From Acinetobacter pittii (GTDB lineage Bacteria; Pseudomonadota; Gammaproteobacteria; Pseudomonadales; Moraxellaceae), in NCBI RefSeq assembly GCF_034064985.1, contig NZ_CP139249.1, positions 3,410,001 to 3,474,000 on the forward strand: a stretch of 64,000 nucleotides of DNA, given 5' to 3'. Below are positions 54,080 through 63,493 of this stretch, piece by piece (position 1 is the stretch's first letter; every line of letters begins with the position of its first letter). Under the pieces are notes generated by a model. It did no database searches, was not told the DNA's origin, and saw only the letters and a program-made list of their open reading frames with translations. The translations under genes were made by a program, and so were the position numbers.

Positions 54080-55285
54080 TTATTTCTTTAAAAATGAATG
54101 CACACCTTCGCCAGCTGCTCGCCCTGTAGCAAAGCATGCCGTAAGCAAATAACCGCCTGTAGGCGCATCCCAATCCAGCATTTCACCGCAGCAAAATACA
54201 CCTGACATTTGTTTGAGATTTAAACTTTCGGATAGCGCTTCTTGCTTAATGCCTCCCGCACAACTAATCGCTTCTTCGATGGGTCTAAAGCCATCTAACT
54301 TAATTTGAAGTGCTTTAATTTGCTGAGCCATAACCTCTGGTTGGTTCCATAGTGCTTTATCAACGACTTCTCTAATTAAATTAATTTTAGCTGTGTCTAA
54401 GCCTGCTTTACGCCAGATATTGGTGAGTGATTGTTTTTTGCTAACTTGTAATTTTTTAACTAACTGTGACAACTCTACATCAGGCAATAAATCTAAAAAT
54501 AAATTTAAGCTTTGCCCTTGTTTTTGCTGCTCTCGTAAAGCACGTCCGAGTTTATAAATAACACCACTTTCTAAACCATAATGAGTAATCACAATATCGC
54601 CATGAGTAACTTGGCTGGATTCAACCCATGCATTGATACGTTTTAAAGGTTCACCAAAACAGCTTTCCATAAAAGCTGACCAAGCGTGCAATACGCCTAC
54701 ATTACTTGGCTGGAAAGGTTCAATATTGGATTGATCCATCCATTGCTGCCATGCACCATCACTACCTAATTGTGACCACGATACAGCACCACAGGCCAAT
54801 ATTACCGCATCGTATTGCTGGATAAAGGTTTTAGTACTTTGATTATTTTGATTTTCCAAAGTTACCGTTGTGCCTTGCAAATTAATACAACGATGACGAT
54901 AAAAGAATTTAACTTGCTGTTCTGCTAAGCGTTTTAGCCAAGCACGTAACAGAGGGGCTGCTTTCATTTCGACAGGAAAAATACGACCTGAGGTGCCAAC
55001 GTAGGATTCTATTCCCAGATTTTTCATCCAGCTTTGAATCCAGACTGCATCCCATTTTTCCACCCACGGTTTGAGCCATTCTGCATGGTCATAGCGCTCA
55101 ATAAACTGCGCTAAAGGTTCAGCATGCGAGATGTTTAACCCTGTTTTACCTGCCATGAGAAACTTACGCGCAGCTGAAGGCTTTTGCTCGTATACATCAA
55201 TATCATAAGCATATTGGCTCAGTACCTCAGCTGCCATTAAACCAGCCGGACCCGCACCAATAATGGCAACCCGCTTATTCGCCAT
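54080..55285 (-). CDS. BaiN/TIGR03862-type NAD(P)/FAD-dependent flavoprotein
   Basis: 401 residues from the ATG at 55285. The FAD-binding VAIIGAGPAGLMAAEVL opens the protein, KFLMAGKTGLNISHAEP and SGRIFPVEMKAAPLLRAWL follow, and FCCGEMLDWDAPTGGYLLTACFATGRAAG is the C-terminal flavin block. This is the YhiN/BaiN (HI0933-like) family of predicted oxidoreductases, with the TIGR03862 subtype likely. Substrate unknown. Its start lies inside the last codons of the TrmB-like gene (11-bp overlap), so the two are translationally coupled. Confidence 0.85.
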   Translation of the reverse strand: MANKRVAIIGAGPAGLMAAEVLSQYAYDIDVYEQKPSAARKFLMAGKTGLNISHAEPLAQFIERYDHAEWLKPWVEKWDAVWIQSWMKNLGIESYVGTSGRIFPVEMKAAPLLRAWLKRLAEQQVKFFYRHRCINLQGTTVTLENQNNQSTKTFIQQYDAVILACGAVSWSQLGSDGAWQQWMDQSNIEPFQPSNVGVLHAWSAFMESCFGEPLKRINAWVESSQVTHGDIVITHYGLESGVIYKLGRALREQQKQGQSLNLFLDLLPDVELSQLVKKLQVSKKQSLTNIWRKAGLDTAKINLIREVVDKALWNQPEVMAQQIKALQIKLDGFRPIEEAISCAGGIKQEALSESLNLKQMSGVFCCGEMLDWDAPTGGYLLTACFATGRAAGEGVHSFLKK

Positions 55286-55907
55286 GCACTTGACCTTGTA
55301 ATGGGGCAAACTCATCAAAACGTGTGCTGTAACCTTCAGGTTTAGCGATCACAAGCTGTTGGCAAAGCTCTCCACGTTCCAAATACTTAATTTCAAAATG
55401 AGTACGTGCAGATGTTTGAGCAATTTTTTCTTTTTGGTAAGGCAGCTTCCAGACATTAATTAATTGTTGTTCAGCTTCATCAATATATTCAGGAATATTA
55501 CTTGCCAAAGTAATAGTTCCACCTGTTTTCAGGCGTGATAACAGGAACTCAAAAAATGGCATGTTCAACCAGCGTTGTGCTGGATTATGGGGTTCTGGGT
55601 TCGGATAGAGAATAAAGAAATGTTCTACTTGAGCAGGATATAGAGCATGTACAACCCAAGGTAAAGCATCTGCATGTACAGGCACCAAGTTGTCTCGTGG
55701 TTCCAAACCATGCTGCTTTTGCATGGCCAAGAATTTTTCTCTAGTTCGTTCAATTGCATATACCGTGTGCTGAGGATTTTGCCCACTAAATAGCAAAGCA
55801 TGTTTACCTTTGCCTGCTCCAATTTCTACACAAATCGGAGTATTTTCAATTGGGGTAAAATCGCGAGGCGCTTGCATACGTTGTGCTTGAAATTGACGAA
55901 TCTGCAT
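55275..55907 (-). CDS. TrmB-like class I SAM methyltransferase
   Basis: About 210 residues from the ATG at 55907. The SAM site is CVEIGAGKGKHALLFS, and the downstream FILYPNPEPHNPAQRWLNMPFFEFL aligns with the tRNA (guanine-N7) methyltransferase motif usually written PDPWPKKRHHKRR. The substitution of the basic part makes a TrmB paralogue with altered substrate more likely than TrmB itself. A canonical trmB may exist elsewhere. It overlaps the flavoprotein gene by 11 bp. Confidence 0.7.
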   Translation of the reverse strand: MQIRQFQAQRMQAPRDFTPIENTPICVEIGAGKGKHALLFSGQNPQHTVYAIERTREKFLAMQKQHGLEPRDNLVPVHADALPWVVHALYPAQVEHFFILYPNPEPHNPAQRWLNMPFFEFLLSRLKTGGTITLASNIPEYIDEAEQQLINVWKLPYQKEKIAQTSARTHFEIKYLERGELCQQLVIAKPEGYSTRFDEFAPLQGQVHGE

Positions 55908-56000
55908 AATCACATCAAACTAAATAAAAATCGGCACAAGTCTAACAAGTCACCTGACTTTTGCCTAATCTATTTCTCTTCACTTTGAGGATATCGCTTT

Positions 56001-56195
56001 ATGCCACGTACATTTCCCTGCCCACGCTGTGGTGAACCAAGTGTTTGGGAAGGTAATGAATTTCGCCCGTTTTGTTCTGAACGTTGCAAACTTATTGATT
56101 TAGGCGCTTGGGCAAACGATGAATATAGACTGCCTACCCAAGATGCTCCTCAGCAAGACAAGGGTAGTCAGCATGAAGATGATTATGAGGATTAA
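56001..56195 (+). CDS. yacG: DNA gyrase inhibitor YacG
   Basis: 64 residues. Four zinc ligands appear as [10 protein letters not shown] and [14 protein letters not shown], the exact YacG layout, followed by an acidic tail. It binds GyrB and limits DNA binding by gyrase. GAGG lies 11 bp before the ATG. It is convergent with the MBL gene, and their ends overlap by 4 bp. Confidence 0.93.
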   Translation: MPRTFPCPRCGEPSVWEGNEFRPFCSERCKLIDLGAWANDEYRLPTQDAPQQDKGSQHEDDYED

Positions 56196-56836
56196 CCCGC
56201 TTTACCTGCGACAAACGGGTTAAATTGTTTTTCATAGCCAATGGTACTCATTGGACCATGCCCAGAAATAAACTGAGTATCATCTGGCAAACTAAAACAC
56301 TCACGTTTAATCGATTCAATCAACTGATCATGGTTTCCACGCGGGAAGTCTGTTCTGCCAATCGAGCCTTTAAACAAGACATCACCAGTCCAAAGCAAGC
56401 CATAATTCTTATTATAGAACATGACGTGACCTGGTGTATGTCCTGGTGCAAAACGCACTTCAAACTCATCTTCACCCAGTTTTAGCACTTCACCACCCTC
56501 AAGCCATTGATCGACTTTAACAGGCTGTGGAATTGGAAAACCATAACGTGCTGAAACTTCCTGAATCATATCTAGCCAAAACTGATCTTCTTTATGTGGC
56601 CCAATAACTGGAACGCTCCATTCTTTGGCAAGTTCACCTACCGCTCCAGCATGGTCTAAATGTCCGTGAGTGAGCCAAAGAGCTTTCACTTTTAAACCTA
56701 AGGCTTCTACTTCTTTTTTCAAAACTGAAGCGTCACCACCCGCATCAATCAAAACTGCTTCTTTAGTTTCACTGTCCCAAATAAGAGAACAATTTTGGGC
56801 AAATGCAGTAACTGGAACAATTTTGACTTGCAGCAT
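56192..56836 (-). CDS. MBL-fold metallo-hydrolase (YcbL/GloB-like)
   Basis: A 214-residue compact glyoxalase II-type hydrolase: [12 protein letters not shown] (zinc motif near 57), [33 protein letters not shown] and [14 protein letters not shown]. The lack of the C-terminal helical domain of GloB and the TDFP signature match YcbL-like type I enzymes. It hydrolyses glutathione thioesters or related substrates (inferred). 23 bp after hemH on the same strand would make it downstream, but the order on the minus strand is MBL then hemH. Confidence 0.85.
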   Translation of the reverse strand: MLQVKIVPVTAFAQNCSLIWDSETKEAVLIDAGGDASVLKKEVEALGLKVKALWLTHGHLDHAGAVGELAKEWSVPVIGPHKEDQFWLDMIQEVSARYGFPIPQPVKVDQWLEGGEVLKLGEDEFEVRFAPGHTPGHVMFYNKNYGLLWTGDVLFKGSIGRTDFPRGNHDQLIESIKRECFSLPDDTQFISGHGPMSTIGYEKQFNPFVAGKAG

Positions 56837-56859
56837 AAGAACCTCTGGCTAAAACGCAA

Positions 56860-57876
56860 TTAACGGTGGGCTAAGGTATAAGTAAGGGCATCAAGATTAG
56901 CCTGAACTAAGCCTGCAAGCAAATCAATGTGAGCTTGATTGCTATTTAAAGCAGGAATATAAGCATAGCTACCACCGCCCGCTTGTTGAAACAACTCAGC
57001 ATTTTGTATGGCTAATTCTTCAAGTGTCTCTAAACAGTCAGCAGAAAAAGCTGGGCTTAATACCTGTACTGACTTAACGCCTTGCTTCGCCCAATCTTGC
57101 AAAAGTTGGTCTGTATATGGTTTAACCCACTCTTGTTTCCCAAAACGTGACTGGAAGCTAATCGCCCATTCATCATCTTTCAAATGTAAGGCTTCAGCCA
57201 CCAGCTTTGCTGTGATGCGACAACGGTCTGCATAAGGATCACCTTTGTCTGCATAAGGCTGTGGAATACCGTGAAATGACATCAACAGTTTTTCAGGCTT
57301 ACCATGCTGCTCTTGGTAAGCTAAAACACTTTCTGCCAATGCCTGAATAAACATGGGATGTTGATAATAATCTTTAATAATCGTTAAACCCGGCAAGTTC
57401 CGCTGAGCTGGAATCCACTTGGCAAATGCGTCGTATAACGGCGCTGTAGACGTTGCAGAATATTGAGGAAATAAAGGCAATAAAATGACATGCTCTTGCG
57501 GGTTAGCGGCCAGTTTTTCTAAAACTGCATCAATACCGGGATTACCATAGGTCATCGCCGGTATCACGGTTAAATCAAACTGATTATTTTCTCGCTGCAA
57601 ATAAGCCCGAATACGTTGAGTTTGCTCAAACACAATTTCACGCATCGGCGAATCTTTTGACCATACCGAAGCATAGGCATGTGCTACCCTTTTTGGGCGA
57701 AAAGGTAAAACAAACAGATTTAAAATAATCCACCAAATGAATTTCGGTATTTCAATTACACGCGAATCAGATAAAAACTGCTTTAGAAAACGGCGAACCG
57801 CAGGAACAGTGGCCTCATCCGGTGTACCTAAATTCGCTAAAATGACTGTGACTTTCGGTTTTTGTTCAAACGACAT
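56860..57876 (-). CDS. hemH: ferrochelatase
   Basis: 338 residues. It starts [30 protein letters not shown], has [18 protein letters not shown], the active-site [19 protein letters not shown] (catalytic His) and the late [15 protein letters not shown]. It inserts iron into protoporphyrin IX in the last heme step. Length is normal. Gene lies on the minus strand with the MBL gene following (its stop is 23 bp from the MBL start), probably a two-gene unit. Confidence 0.96.
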   Translation of the reverse strand: MSFEQKPKVTVILANLGTPDEATVPAVRRFLKQFLSDSRVIEIPKFIWWIILNLFVLPFRPKRVAHAYASVWSKDSPMREIVFEQTQRIRAYLQRENNQFDLTVIPAMTYGNPGIDAVLEKLAANPQEHVILLPLFPQYSATSTAPLYDAFAKWIPAQRNLPGLTIIKDYYQHPMFIQALAESVLAYQEQHGKPEKLLMSFHGIPQPYADKGDPYADRCRITAKLVAEALHLKDDEWAISFQSRFGKQEWVKPYTDQLLQDWAKQGVKSVQVLSPAFSADCLETLEELAIQNAELFQQAGGGSYAYIPALNSNQAHIDLLAGLVQANLDALTYTLAHR

Positions 57877-57949
57877 GTGTAAATGCCTTTCAATTCATCT
57901 TATGTCACTAATGTAACAGCTTTTATTGTCATATATAAATTGAATCGCT

Positions 57950-58954
57950 CTAAGCTTTTAATCGAATGCCCCGATGATTCCATTTATAGCTAAGTAATAA
58001 CTTTTGAGCTTTAGCTGTGACTTTCCATAAGCTATAGGATTGTTCAGTCTGAGTTGGAACAATCCAGCCCTGTGACTGCATTTGCTTTTTAATCCGAAAC
58101 AATGCCTTATGGTTAATCTGAGCGCAGGCGACAGCATGAGCGCGAGGTAACTCCTGACGAACATCTTCTAGGCCAGCCTGATTCAGATATTCATTTAAGC
58201 ATGTCCCAAAATTCTCTTCTGGTGTCGCTTTTTCAAACTGCTTTGCCAATATGCTTAACAGCTGAGACCAAGTCATTTGTCGTTGTCGTTTCAACTCTTT
58301 AAAATTGCCATCCTGAAATGCTTGAATTTGATATTCAAATGCAAAAATATCTTGAGGAGCAACTTCATTTACTTGAGTTGATGGCTCGGTTAATTGCTGT
58401 TCTAACTGTAAAATTTTACTTTTTAATAACTTAATTTCATCTTCTAAGTGATGAGCTTGATGAGCAGAAACCCAACCCTGTCCGATATGCTGCTCCATGA
58501 TTAAAGGCATATTTAAACGGACAGCTAGCTCTAGTTCACGTGGAGTTTTAAAGTAAAAAATATGATTTACATCAAGTAATAACTTTTTTCTAAATGCGAG
58601 AAATTTATCTTTAAGCTGTGGATGTGTTTCTTGTAAATGTATTTCACGACTTTCGGGCTGCTCATGCATGAACACAATAATGGGTTTAGCCTGACTTAAC
58701 GCATATTCATATTCTAAAGATAAATAACTCACACCAGAAATCGACTGCTCTCCATACTGGCTGCCTAAAAGTAGGATTACATAATCACATTCATCAATTT
58801 GTCGACGTGCAAGTGTAGTGGTGAGGGGTGTTCGATGTTCTAATCCCCAAGCAAAGAAACCCATCCCTACCAAGGTTTGAGACAGAATCATTCGCTCTGG
58901 CTGCATATCGCGGCCGGATGTTGAAATAAAAATCTGATAGCGTGTATCGAGCAT
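57950..58954 (-). CDS. DUF4062 domain protein
   Basis: 334 residues from the ATG at 58954 (AAAGGG upstream). The N-terminal YQIFISTSGRDMQPERMILSQTLVGMGF and DYVILLLGSQYGEQSISGVSYLSLEYEYAL blocks define DUF4062, a TIR-like fold. A coiled coil (DEIKLLKSKILQLEQQL, about 170-190) follows, then a C-terminal helical domain that may include a winged-helix-like part. DUF4062 occurs in signalling or antiphage-like proteins in other contexts, but here it is a lone gene between hemH and murI, so function is unknown. Confidence 0.8.
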   Translation of the reverse strand: MLDTRYQIFISTSGRDMQPERMILSQTLVGMGFFAWGLEHRTPLTTTLARRQIDECDYVILLLGSQYGEQSISGVSYLSLEYEYALSQAKPIIVFMHEQPESREIHLQETHPQLKDKFLAFRKKLLLDVNHIFYFKTPRELELAVRLNMPLIMEQHIGQGWVSAHQAHHLEDEIKLLKSKILQLEQQLTEPSTQVNEVAPQDIFAFEYQIQAFQDGNFKELKRQRQMTWSQLLSILAKQFEKATPEENFGTCLNEYLNQAGLEDVRQELPRAHAVACAQINHKALFRIKKQMQSQGWIVPTQTEQSYSLWKVTAKAQKLLLSYKWNHRGIRLKA

Positions 58955-59071
58955 AATAATACCCTTTCGCCCCATGATCTGTCCGTGACTTAATACCAGC
59001 CAAGATCATGAACCGCCCCAAATAAAATAATAAATCTAAAAAAACACTACTTTCTAAATGATGCTAAAAGA

Positions 59072-59938
59072 TCAGTTCAGATTATGAAGTGTCCAAGTTA
59101 ACTCTTGTGGAATCATATGTTGTAAAACAGGTTGCAGTGCCTCAGCATTATTACCGCTGACATAACATTCAATACGTGCAACATTCTGACCTATTTGGTC
59201 ACATAATAACTCATTTTTTATTAAAATACGGGCTGTTTGTCGGGCAACTGCCAACCCAGAATCAACCAGTGTGAATTGGTTATCAAAAAGATGATGGATT
59301 GCTTGATTTAAGAAAGGATAATGCGTGCAACCGAGCACTAAATAGTCGGCACCTTGCTCAGCAGCAGGCTGTAAAACTTCTTTTAATGCCTTTAAACATG
59401 TCTCACCCATTTGCTGACCTGCCTCGACACAAGGAACAAGTTCAAGGCTGGTTAAAGTCATCACTTTAACGCCTGCCGGAATAGCAAACTTCTCGACAAC
59501 ATCTTTAATGAGTTGGCCACGAAAAGTAGCAGGCGTCGCCAATACAGCAACCACTTTAGAACGTGTCTGTAATACAGCAGGTTTTAATGCTGGAACCAAT
59601 CCAACAATCGGAAAGTGTTCTCCATAATGCTCACGCAAATGATCAAGGCTAAATGCGGAAGCCGTATTGCAGGCTACGACTGCAATTTTACAGCCTTGAC
59701 GATATAGCCAATCGACTGCTCGAGCCGTGAGTTCTCTGATTTCTTCATCCGAGCGTGGTCCATAAGGAACGTAGGCAGTATCGGCATAATACACAATACG
59801 CTCATTGGGCAAATATTTAGCAATTTCTGCTGCAACTGACATCCCTCCAATTCCCGAATCAAAAATACCAATTGGGGCATCTGCTGATGCTTTAGGCATA
59901 GGTTCTAGCTCGGAAAATAAAGGTTGTATGGCGGTCAT
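59072..59938 (-). CDS. murI: glutamate racemase
   Basis: 288 residues. IGIFDSGIGGMSVA, the two catalytic cysteines (VVACNTASAF and LVLGCTHYPFL) and YADTAYVPYGPRS are diagnostic. It makes D-glutamate for peptidoglycan in the cytoplasm. The chosen start gives an about 20-residue extension before the fold. A methionine at residue 14 is an alternative start. Confidence 0.95.
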   Translation of the reverse strand: MTAIQPLFSELEPMPKASADAPIGIFDSGIGGMSVAAEIAKYLPNERIVYYADTAYVPYGPRSDEEIRELTARAVDWLYRQGCKIAVVACNTASAFSLDHLREHYGEHFPIVGLVPALKPAVLQTRSKVVAVLATPATFRGQLIKDVVEKFAIPAGVKVMTLTSLELVPCVEAGQQMGETCLKALKEVLQPAAEQGADYLVLGCTHYPFLNQAIHHLFDNQFTLVDSGLAVARQTARILIKNELLCDQIGQNVARIECYVSGNNAEALQPVLQHMIPQELTWTLHNLN

Positions 59939-59984
59939 AGCTGTACTGAAGTGTCAGAAAATTTCACTCCCTAAAGCTTAAACC

Positions 59985-60596
59985 TCAAGTGCCTAATTGC
60001 AAGAGCAAATTACCACTTTTTAGCTCTAAAATGGTTTCACCTTTATTGTTTTCAATTAGTGTTCCATAGTTCACCAAATGATAGAAAGCCTGACGTTGAA
60101 TCAGCGCATTAATCCCAAAACGGACATGCACATAAGGACGCAACTCTCCTGCATATTCACGCATAAAAATAGGATGTTCTGCATCAACCAAAATTACATC
60201 TTGGTTAGTGGTGGTCAGTTGTAAAAATTGCTCACCTGAAATTTCGACCTGATCTGCCTGATTGACTAATAAAGGTTCATCTTCAACTTCGATTTCAATT
60301 TGTTCTACAGGGGTTTTCAGGTAGAATTTGCCTTCTTCTTTCCATAGGACTTTGGTAAACAGATCTAATAGAGCTTGGCGCTTGATTAATTGACCTTCGT
60401 GCCACCATTCTCCATTGGATTTCACCGTCAAATCCATTTTGCCGCAATGCTTTGGATGCCACTGCTCTAAAGGTGGAATTGACCTTTTGTGACTTTGCTG
60501 TACACCTTTTAAGTATTGTGCAATGTTCATTAAGTTTTTATCATCAGATAACGGTATTTTTCCCATATCCGATGGTGAATTATTTTGATTTACCAT
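59985..60596 (-). CDS. DUF1285 family protein
   Basis: 203 residues. PPLEQWHPKHCGKMDLTVKSNGEWWHEGQLIKRQALLDLFTKVLWKEEGKFYLKTPVEQIEIEVEDEPLLV in order is the DUF1285 family. Its function is unknown (a conserved cytoplasmic protein with no catalytic signature). It precedes murI by 46 bp on the same strand and may be co-transcribed. Confidence 0.87.
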   Translation of the reverse strand: MVNQNNSPSDMGKIPLSDDKNLMNIAQYLKGVQQSHKRSIPPLEQWHPKHCGKMDLTVKSNGEWWHEGQLIKRQALLDLFTKVLWKEEGKFYLKTPVEQIEIEVEDEPLLVNQADQVEISGEQFLQLTTTNQDVILVDAEHPIFMREYAGELRPYVHVRFGINALIQRQAFYHLVNYGTLIENNKGETILELKSGNLLLQLGT

Positions 60597-60783
60597 AGTT
60601 TATGCCTTGCTGACGAAAAAATGTTACGACTCAGCCAATTGGCTAGATCATGGTTTAAAACTATACTAGCCCAAACGATAAAAGGCACAATAGCATATTT
60701 GCGCCTATGGATTAAAACACTCACGGCAGCACCGAATTATCTGAATATGACGGTTGCCACCTTTAAGTATTGAGGAGTCCTAC

Positions 60784-62496
60784 ATGGAACACATCGAACG
60801 TGAATCGATGGAGTTTGACGTTGTCATCGTAGGTGCAGGACCTGCAGGTCTATCTGCTGCGATTAAGATCCGTCAATTAGCGATTGAAAAAAACTTACCC
60901 GATCTTTCTGTTTGTGTAGTTGAAAAAGGCTCTGAAGTAGGTGCGCATATCTTGTCTGGTGCTGTGCTTGAGCCACGTGCCATCAATGAACTTTTCCCGA
61001 ACTGGAAAGATGAAGGCGCGCCTCTTAATGTCCCTGTAACTGAAGACAAAACATTCTTCTTACTTTCAGACACTACTTCTAAAGAAGTACCTCACTGGAT
61101 GGTTCCTAAAACCATGCACAACGATGGTAACTATGTGATCTCATTAGGTAACGTAGTTCGCTGGTTAGGTCAAAAAGCTGAAGAGTTAGAAGTTTCTATC
61201 TTCCCTGGCTTTGCTGCATCTGAAGTGCTTTATCATGAAGACGGTACTGTAAAAGGTATTCAAACAGGCGACATGGGTATTGGTAAAGATGGCGAACCAA
61301 CGCATAACTTTACTCCAGGCTATGAGCTTCACGCTAAATACACTCTCTTTGCTGAAGGTTGCCGTGGTCACTTAGGCAAACGCCTCATTGCGAAATACAA
61401 CCTTGATAAAGATGCTGATCCACAGCACTACGGTATCGGGATTAAAGAGCTTTGGGAAATTGACCCAGCAAAACATAAACCGGGCTTAGTCATGCACGGT
61501 GCAGGTTGGCCTTTAGCAGAAACAGCTTCTTCAGGTGGCTGGTGGTTATACCACGCTGAAAACAACCAAGTGACTTTGGGCATGATCGTGGACTTGTCTT
61601 ATGAAAATCCACACATGTATCCATTTATGGAAATGCAGCGCTGGAAAACTCACCCACTGATTAAACAGTATTTAGAAGGTGGTAAACGTATTTCTTACGG
61701 CGCACGTGCGGTAGTGAAAGGCGGTTTCAACTCATTACCTAAATTGACTTTCCCAGGCGGCTGCTTGATTGGTGATGACGCAGGTTTCTTAAACTTTGCA
61801 AAAATCAAAGGCTCACACACTGCCATGAAATCAGGCATGTTATGTGGTGAAGCTGTATTTGAAGCGATTGCTGCGGGTGTAGAAAAAGGCGGTGATCTTG
61901 CCATTGCACGTGTTACTGAAGGCGAAGATTTATTCGTTAAAGAATTGACTTCATACACTGACAAATTTAACAACAGCTGGTTAAAAGAAGAGCTTTATAA
62001 CTCTCGTAACTTTGGCCCAGCGATGCATAAATTTGGTCAATGGATGGGTGGTGCATTTAACTTTATCGACCAGAATGTCTTTAAAGTGCCATTCACTTTA
62101 CATGACTTGAAGCAAGACTTTGCTGCATTGAAAACTGTTGATGCAACAAGCTTTAAGCCAAACTATCCAAAACCAGACGGCAAACTTACATTTGACCGTT
62201 TATCTTCAGTGTTTATTTCAAACACTGTACATGAAGAAAACCAGCCAGCTCACTTGAAGCTTACTGATCCTTCAATTCCAGTGAATGTGAACTTACCAAA
62301 ATGGGATGAGCCAGCTCAGCGCTACTGCCCTGCTGGTGTTTACGAAATCATGGAAAATGATGATGGTTCTAAACGCTTCCAGATTAACGCAGCGAACTGT
62401 GTTCACTGTAAGACCTGTGATATTAAAGACCCATCTCAAAACATTACGTGGGTAACGCCTGAAGGCGGCGGTGGTCCGAATTATCCTAATATGTAA
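60784..62496 (+). CDS. electron transfer flavoprotein-ubiquinone oxidoreductase
   Basis: 570 residues from the ATG at 60784 (GAGGAG upstream). The FAD site DVVIVGAGPAGLSAAIKI, a GG motif (GWWLYHAENNQVTLGM region) and the 4Fe-4S cluster ligands CPAGVYEI, NCVHCKTCDIKDP (four Cys with the first) match ETF-QO. It passes electrons from ETF, charged by acyl-CoA dehydrogenases, to ubiquinone at the inner membrane. The etfAB genes are not in this window. A strong terminator follows. Confidence 0.95.
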   Translation: MEHIERESMEFDVVIVGAGPAGLSAAIKIRQLAIEKNLPDLSVCVVEKGSEVGAHILSGAVLEPRAINELFPNWKDEGAPLNVPVTEDKTFFLLSDTTSKEVPHWMVPKTMHNDGNYVISLGNVVRWLGQKAEELEVSIFPGFAASEVLYHEDGTVKGIQTGDMGIGKDGEPTHNFTPGYELHAKYTLFAEGCRGHLGKRLIAKYNLDKDADPQHYGIGIKELWEIDPAKHKPGLVMHGAGWPLAETASSGGWWLYHAENNQVTLGMIVDLSYENPHMYPFMEMQRWKTHPLIKQYLEGGKRISYGARAVVKGGFNSLPKLTFPGGCLIGDDAGFLNFAKIKGSHTAMKSGMLCGEAVFEAIAAGVEKGGDLAIARVTEGEDLFVKELTSYTDKFNNSWLKEELYNSRNFGPAMHKFGQWMGGAFNFIDQNVFKVPFTLHDLKQDFAALKTVDATSFKPNYPKPDGKLTFDRLSSVFISNTVHEENQPAHLKLTDPSIPVNVNLPKWDEPAQRYCPAGVYEIMENDDGSKRFQINAANCVHCKTCDIKDPSQNITWVTPEGGGGPNYPNM

Positions 62497-62529
62497 TAAA
62501 AAAGCCCCGATTATTCGGGGCTTTTTTAT
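62497..62529. terminator. bidirectional terminator after ETF-QO gene
   Basis: Stem AAAAAGCCCCGA / TCGGGGCTTTTTT with a short loop, between convergent genes. Confidence 0.92.
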
Positions 62530-62539
62530 TAGTATCCAC

Positions 62540-62932
62540 TTATTGAAAAGGCGGTATTTTTGCTACGTTTAAATTAAAATTCTTTTTATAGAAAATAAAT
62601 GTGCCTAATAAAAATAAGCTAAGAAAACCAAAGTTTCGCACTAAATCGAAGTACCAAACCGATTTACCAAATAATAAATCAAGAATTAACATGAGCCCCA
62701 TAAAACTTGTATGTAAGATCAAACTCATCTTTATCTTTGGTTCAGGAGCAAAATATGTATTTCTATAACCAAGTAAAATAGTACCTAAAATAATAAGAAT
62801 ACATATAACAATGATAGCGACAGTTTCAGATATCCAAGGGGTTTCTAGATGTAATAAACCAGCTATAGAGAAAAACCAAAGAAAAATAAATAAGCTTCGT
62901 TTCAAAAAATAATCTTTCATTTTATACGTCAT
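62540..62932 (-). CDS. hypothetical membrane protein
   Basis: 130 residues with about four predicted membrane helices (RSLFIFLWFFSIAGLLHL, AIIVICILIILGTILLGY, SLILHTSFMGLMLILDLLFG, GFLSLFLLGTFIFYKK). I recognise no family. Coding is visibly AT-richer than neighbours, which could mean recent gain or just its hydrophobic content. A second ATG four codons in could be the true start. Lone gene, convergent with ETF-QO. Confidence 0.6.
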   Translation of the reverse strand: MTYKMKDYFLKRSLFIFLWFFSIAGLLHLETPWISETVAIIVICILIILGTILLGYRNTYFAPEPKIKMSLILHTSFMGLMLILDLLFGKSVWYFDLVRNFGFLSLFLLGTFIFYKKNFNLNVAKIPPFQ

Positions 62933-63051
62933 TTATATGCTTAATTTTATAAATTATATAACGATTCTTATTTGTAAAAAATTATCATTTCAAATTAAAG
63001 TTGAATTATTCATGGCTTCTAACCGCCTTTATTAGAAGCCTTATTATTCTA

Positions 63052-63309
63052 TTAACCTTTCTTCACTAAATAATGAAATTCTTTATGACCATTTTCATCT
63101 AAGCGTTCTTCTTGCAACAACAACTCATGACCTAAATGCATACAAAACTTAGGAATATCCCACGAAGTCGAATTATCAGTTGCGAAGACTTCAACCACAT
63201 CCCCGGACTTAGATTTGCGGATGGCTTGATGCAACATCATGACAGGTTCCGGACAACGTAAACCACGCGTATTGAGTTGTACAGTAGGTGAAATGGGTTG
63301 CTCTGACAT
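63052..63309 (-). CDS. tusA: sulfurtransferase TusA family protein
   Basis: 85 residues from the ATG at 63309. LNTRGLRCPEPVMMLHQAIR contains the catalytic cysteine of TusA (RGLRCPEPV). CMHLGHELL fits the C-terminal helix. It relays persulfide sulfur for 2-thiouridine in tRNA and for other sulfur pathways. Other TusA-like paralogues exist, so the exact role is inferred. It lies divergent from the CorC-type gene. Confidence 0.87.
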   Translation of the reverse strand: MSEQPISPTVQLNTRGLRCPEPVMMLHQAIRKSKSGDVVEVFATDNSTSWDIPKFCMHLGHELLLQEERLDENGHKEFHYLVKKG

Positions 63310-63493
63310 AACAAACTCGAACAAATAGAATTTTCACATTTTAGCATAAACAAATTACTGAGCTGTTAACTGTAACTGGCTTTTACATAACAATATACGT
63401 TTTGTCTTTTAGCTTGTTTTATAGATGCATAAGCATCTTTTCTTCGGTATGATCTGTGTATTCATTTGATACATTGAGTCTTTAGGAAAGATC

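Noticed and set aside
62540..62932. AT-rich membrane protein as a horizontally acquired gene
   Set aside because: The AT bias can come from its hydrophobic composition, and no mobile element or boundary repeat is visible.
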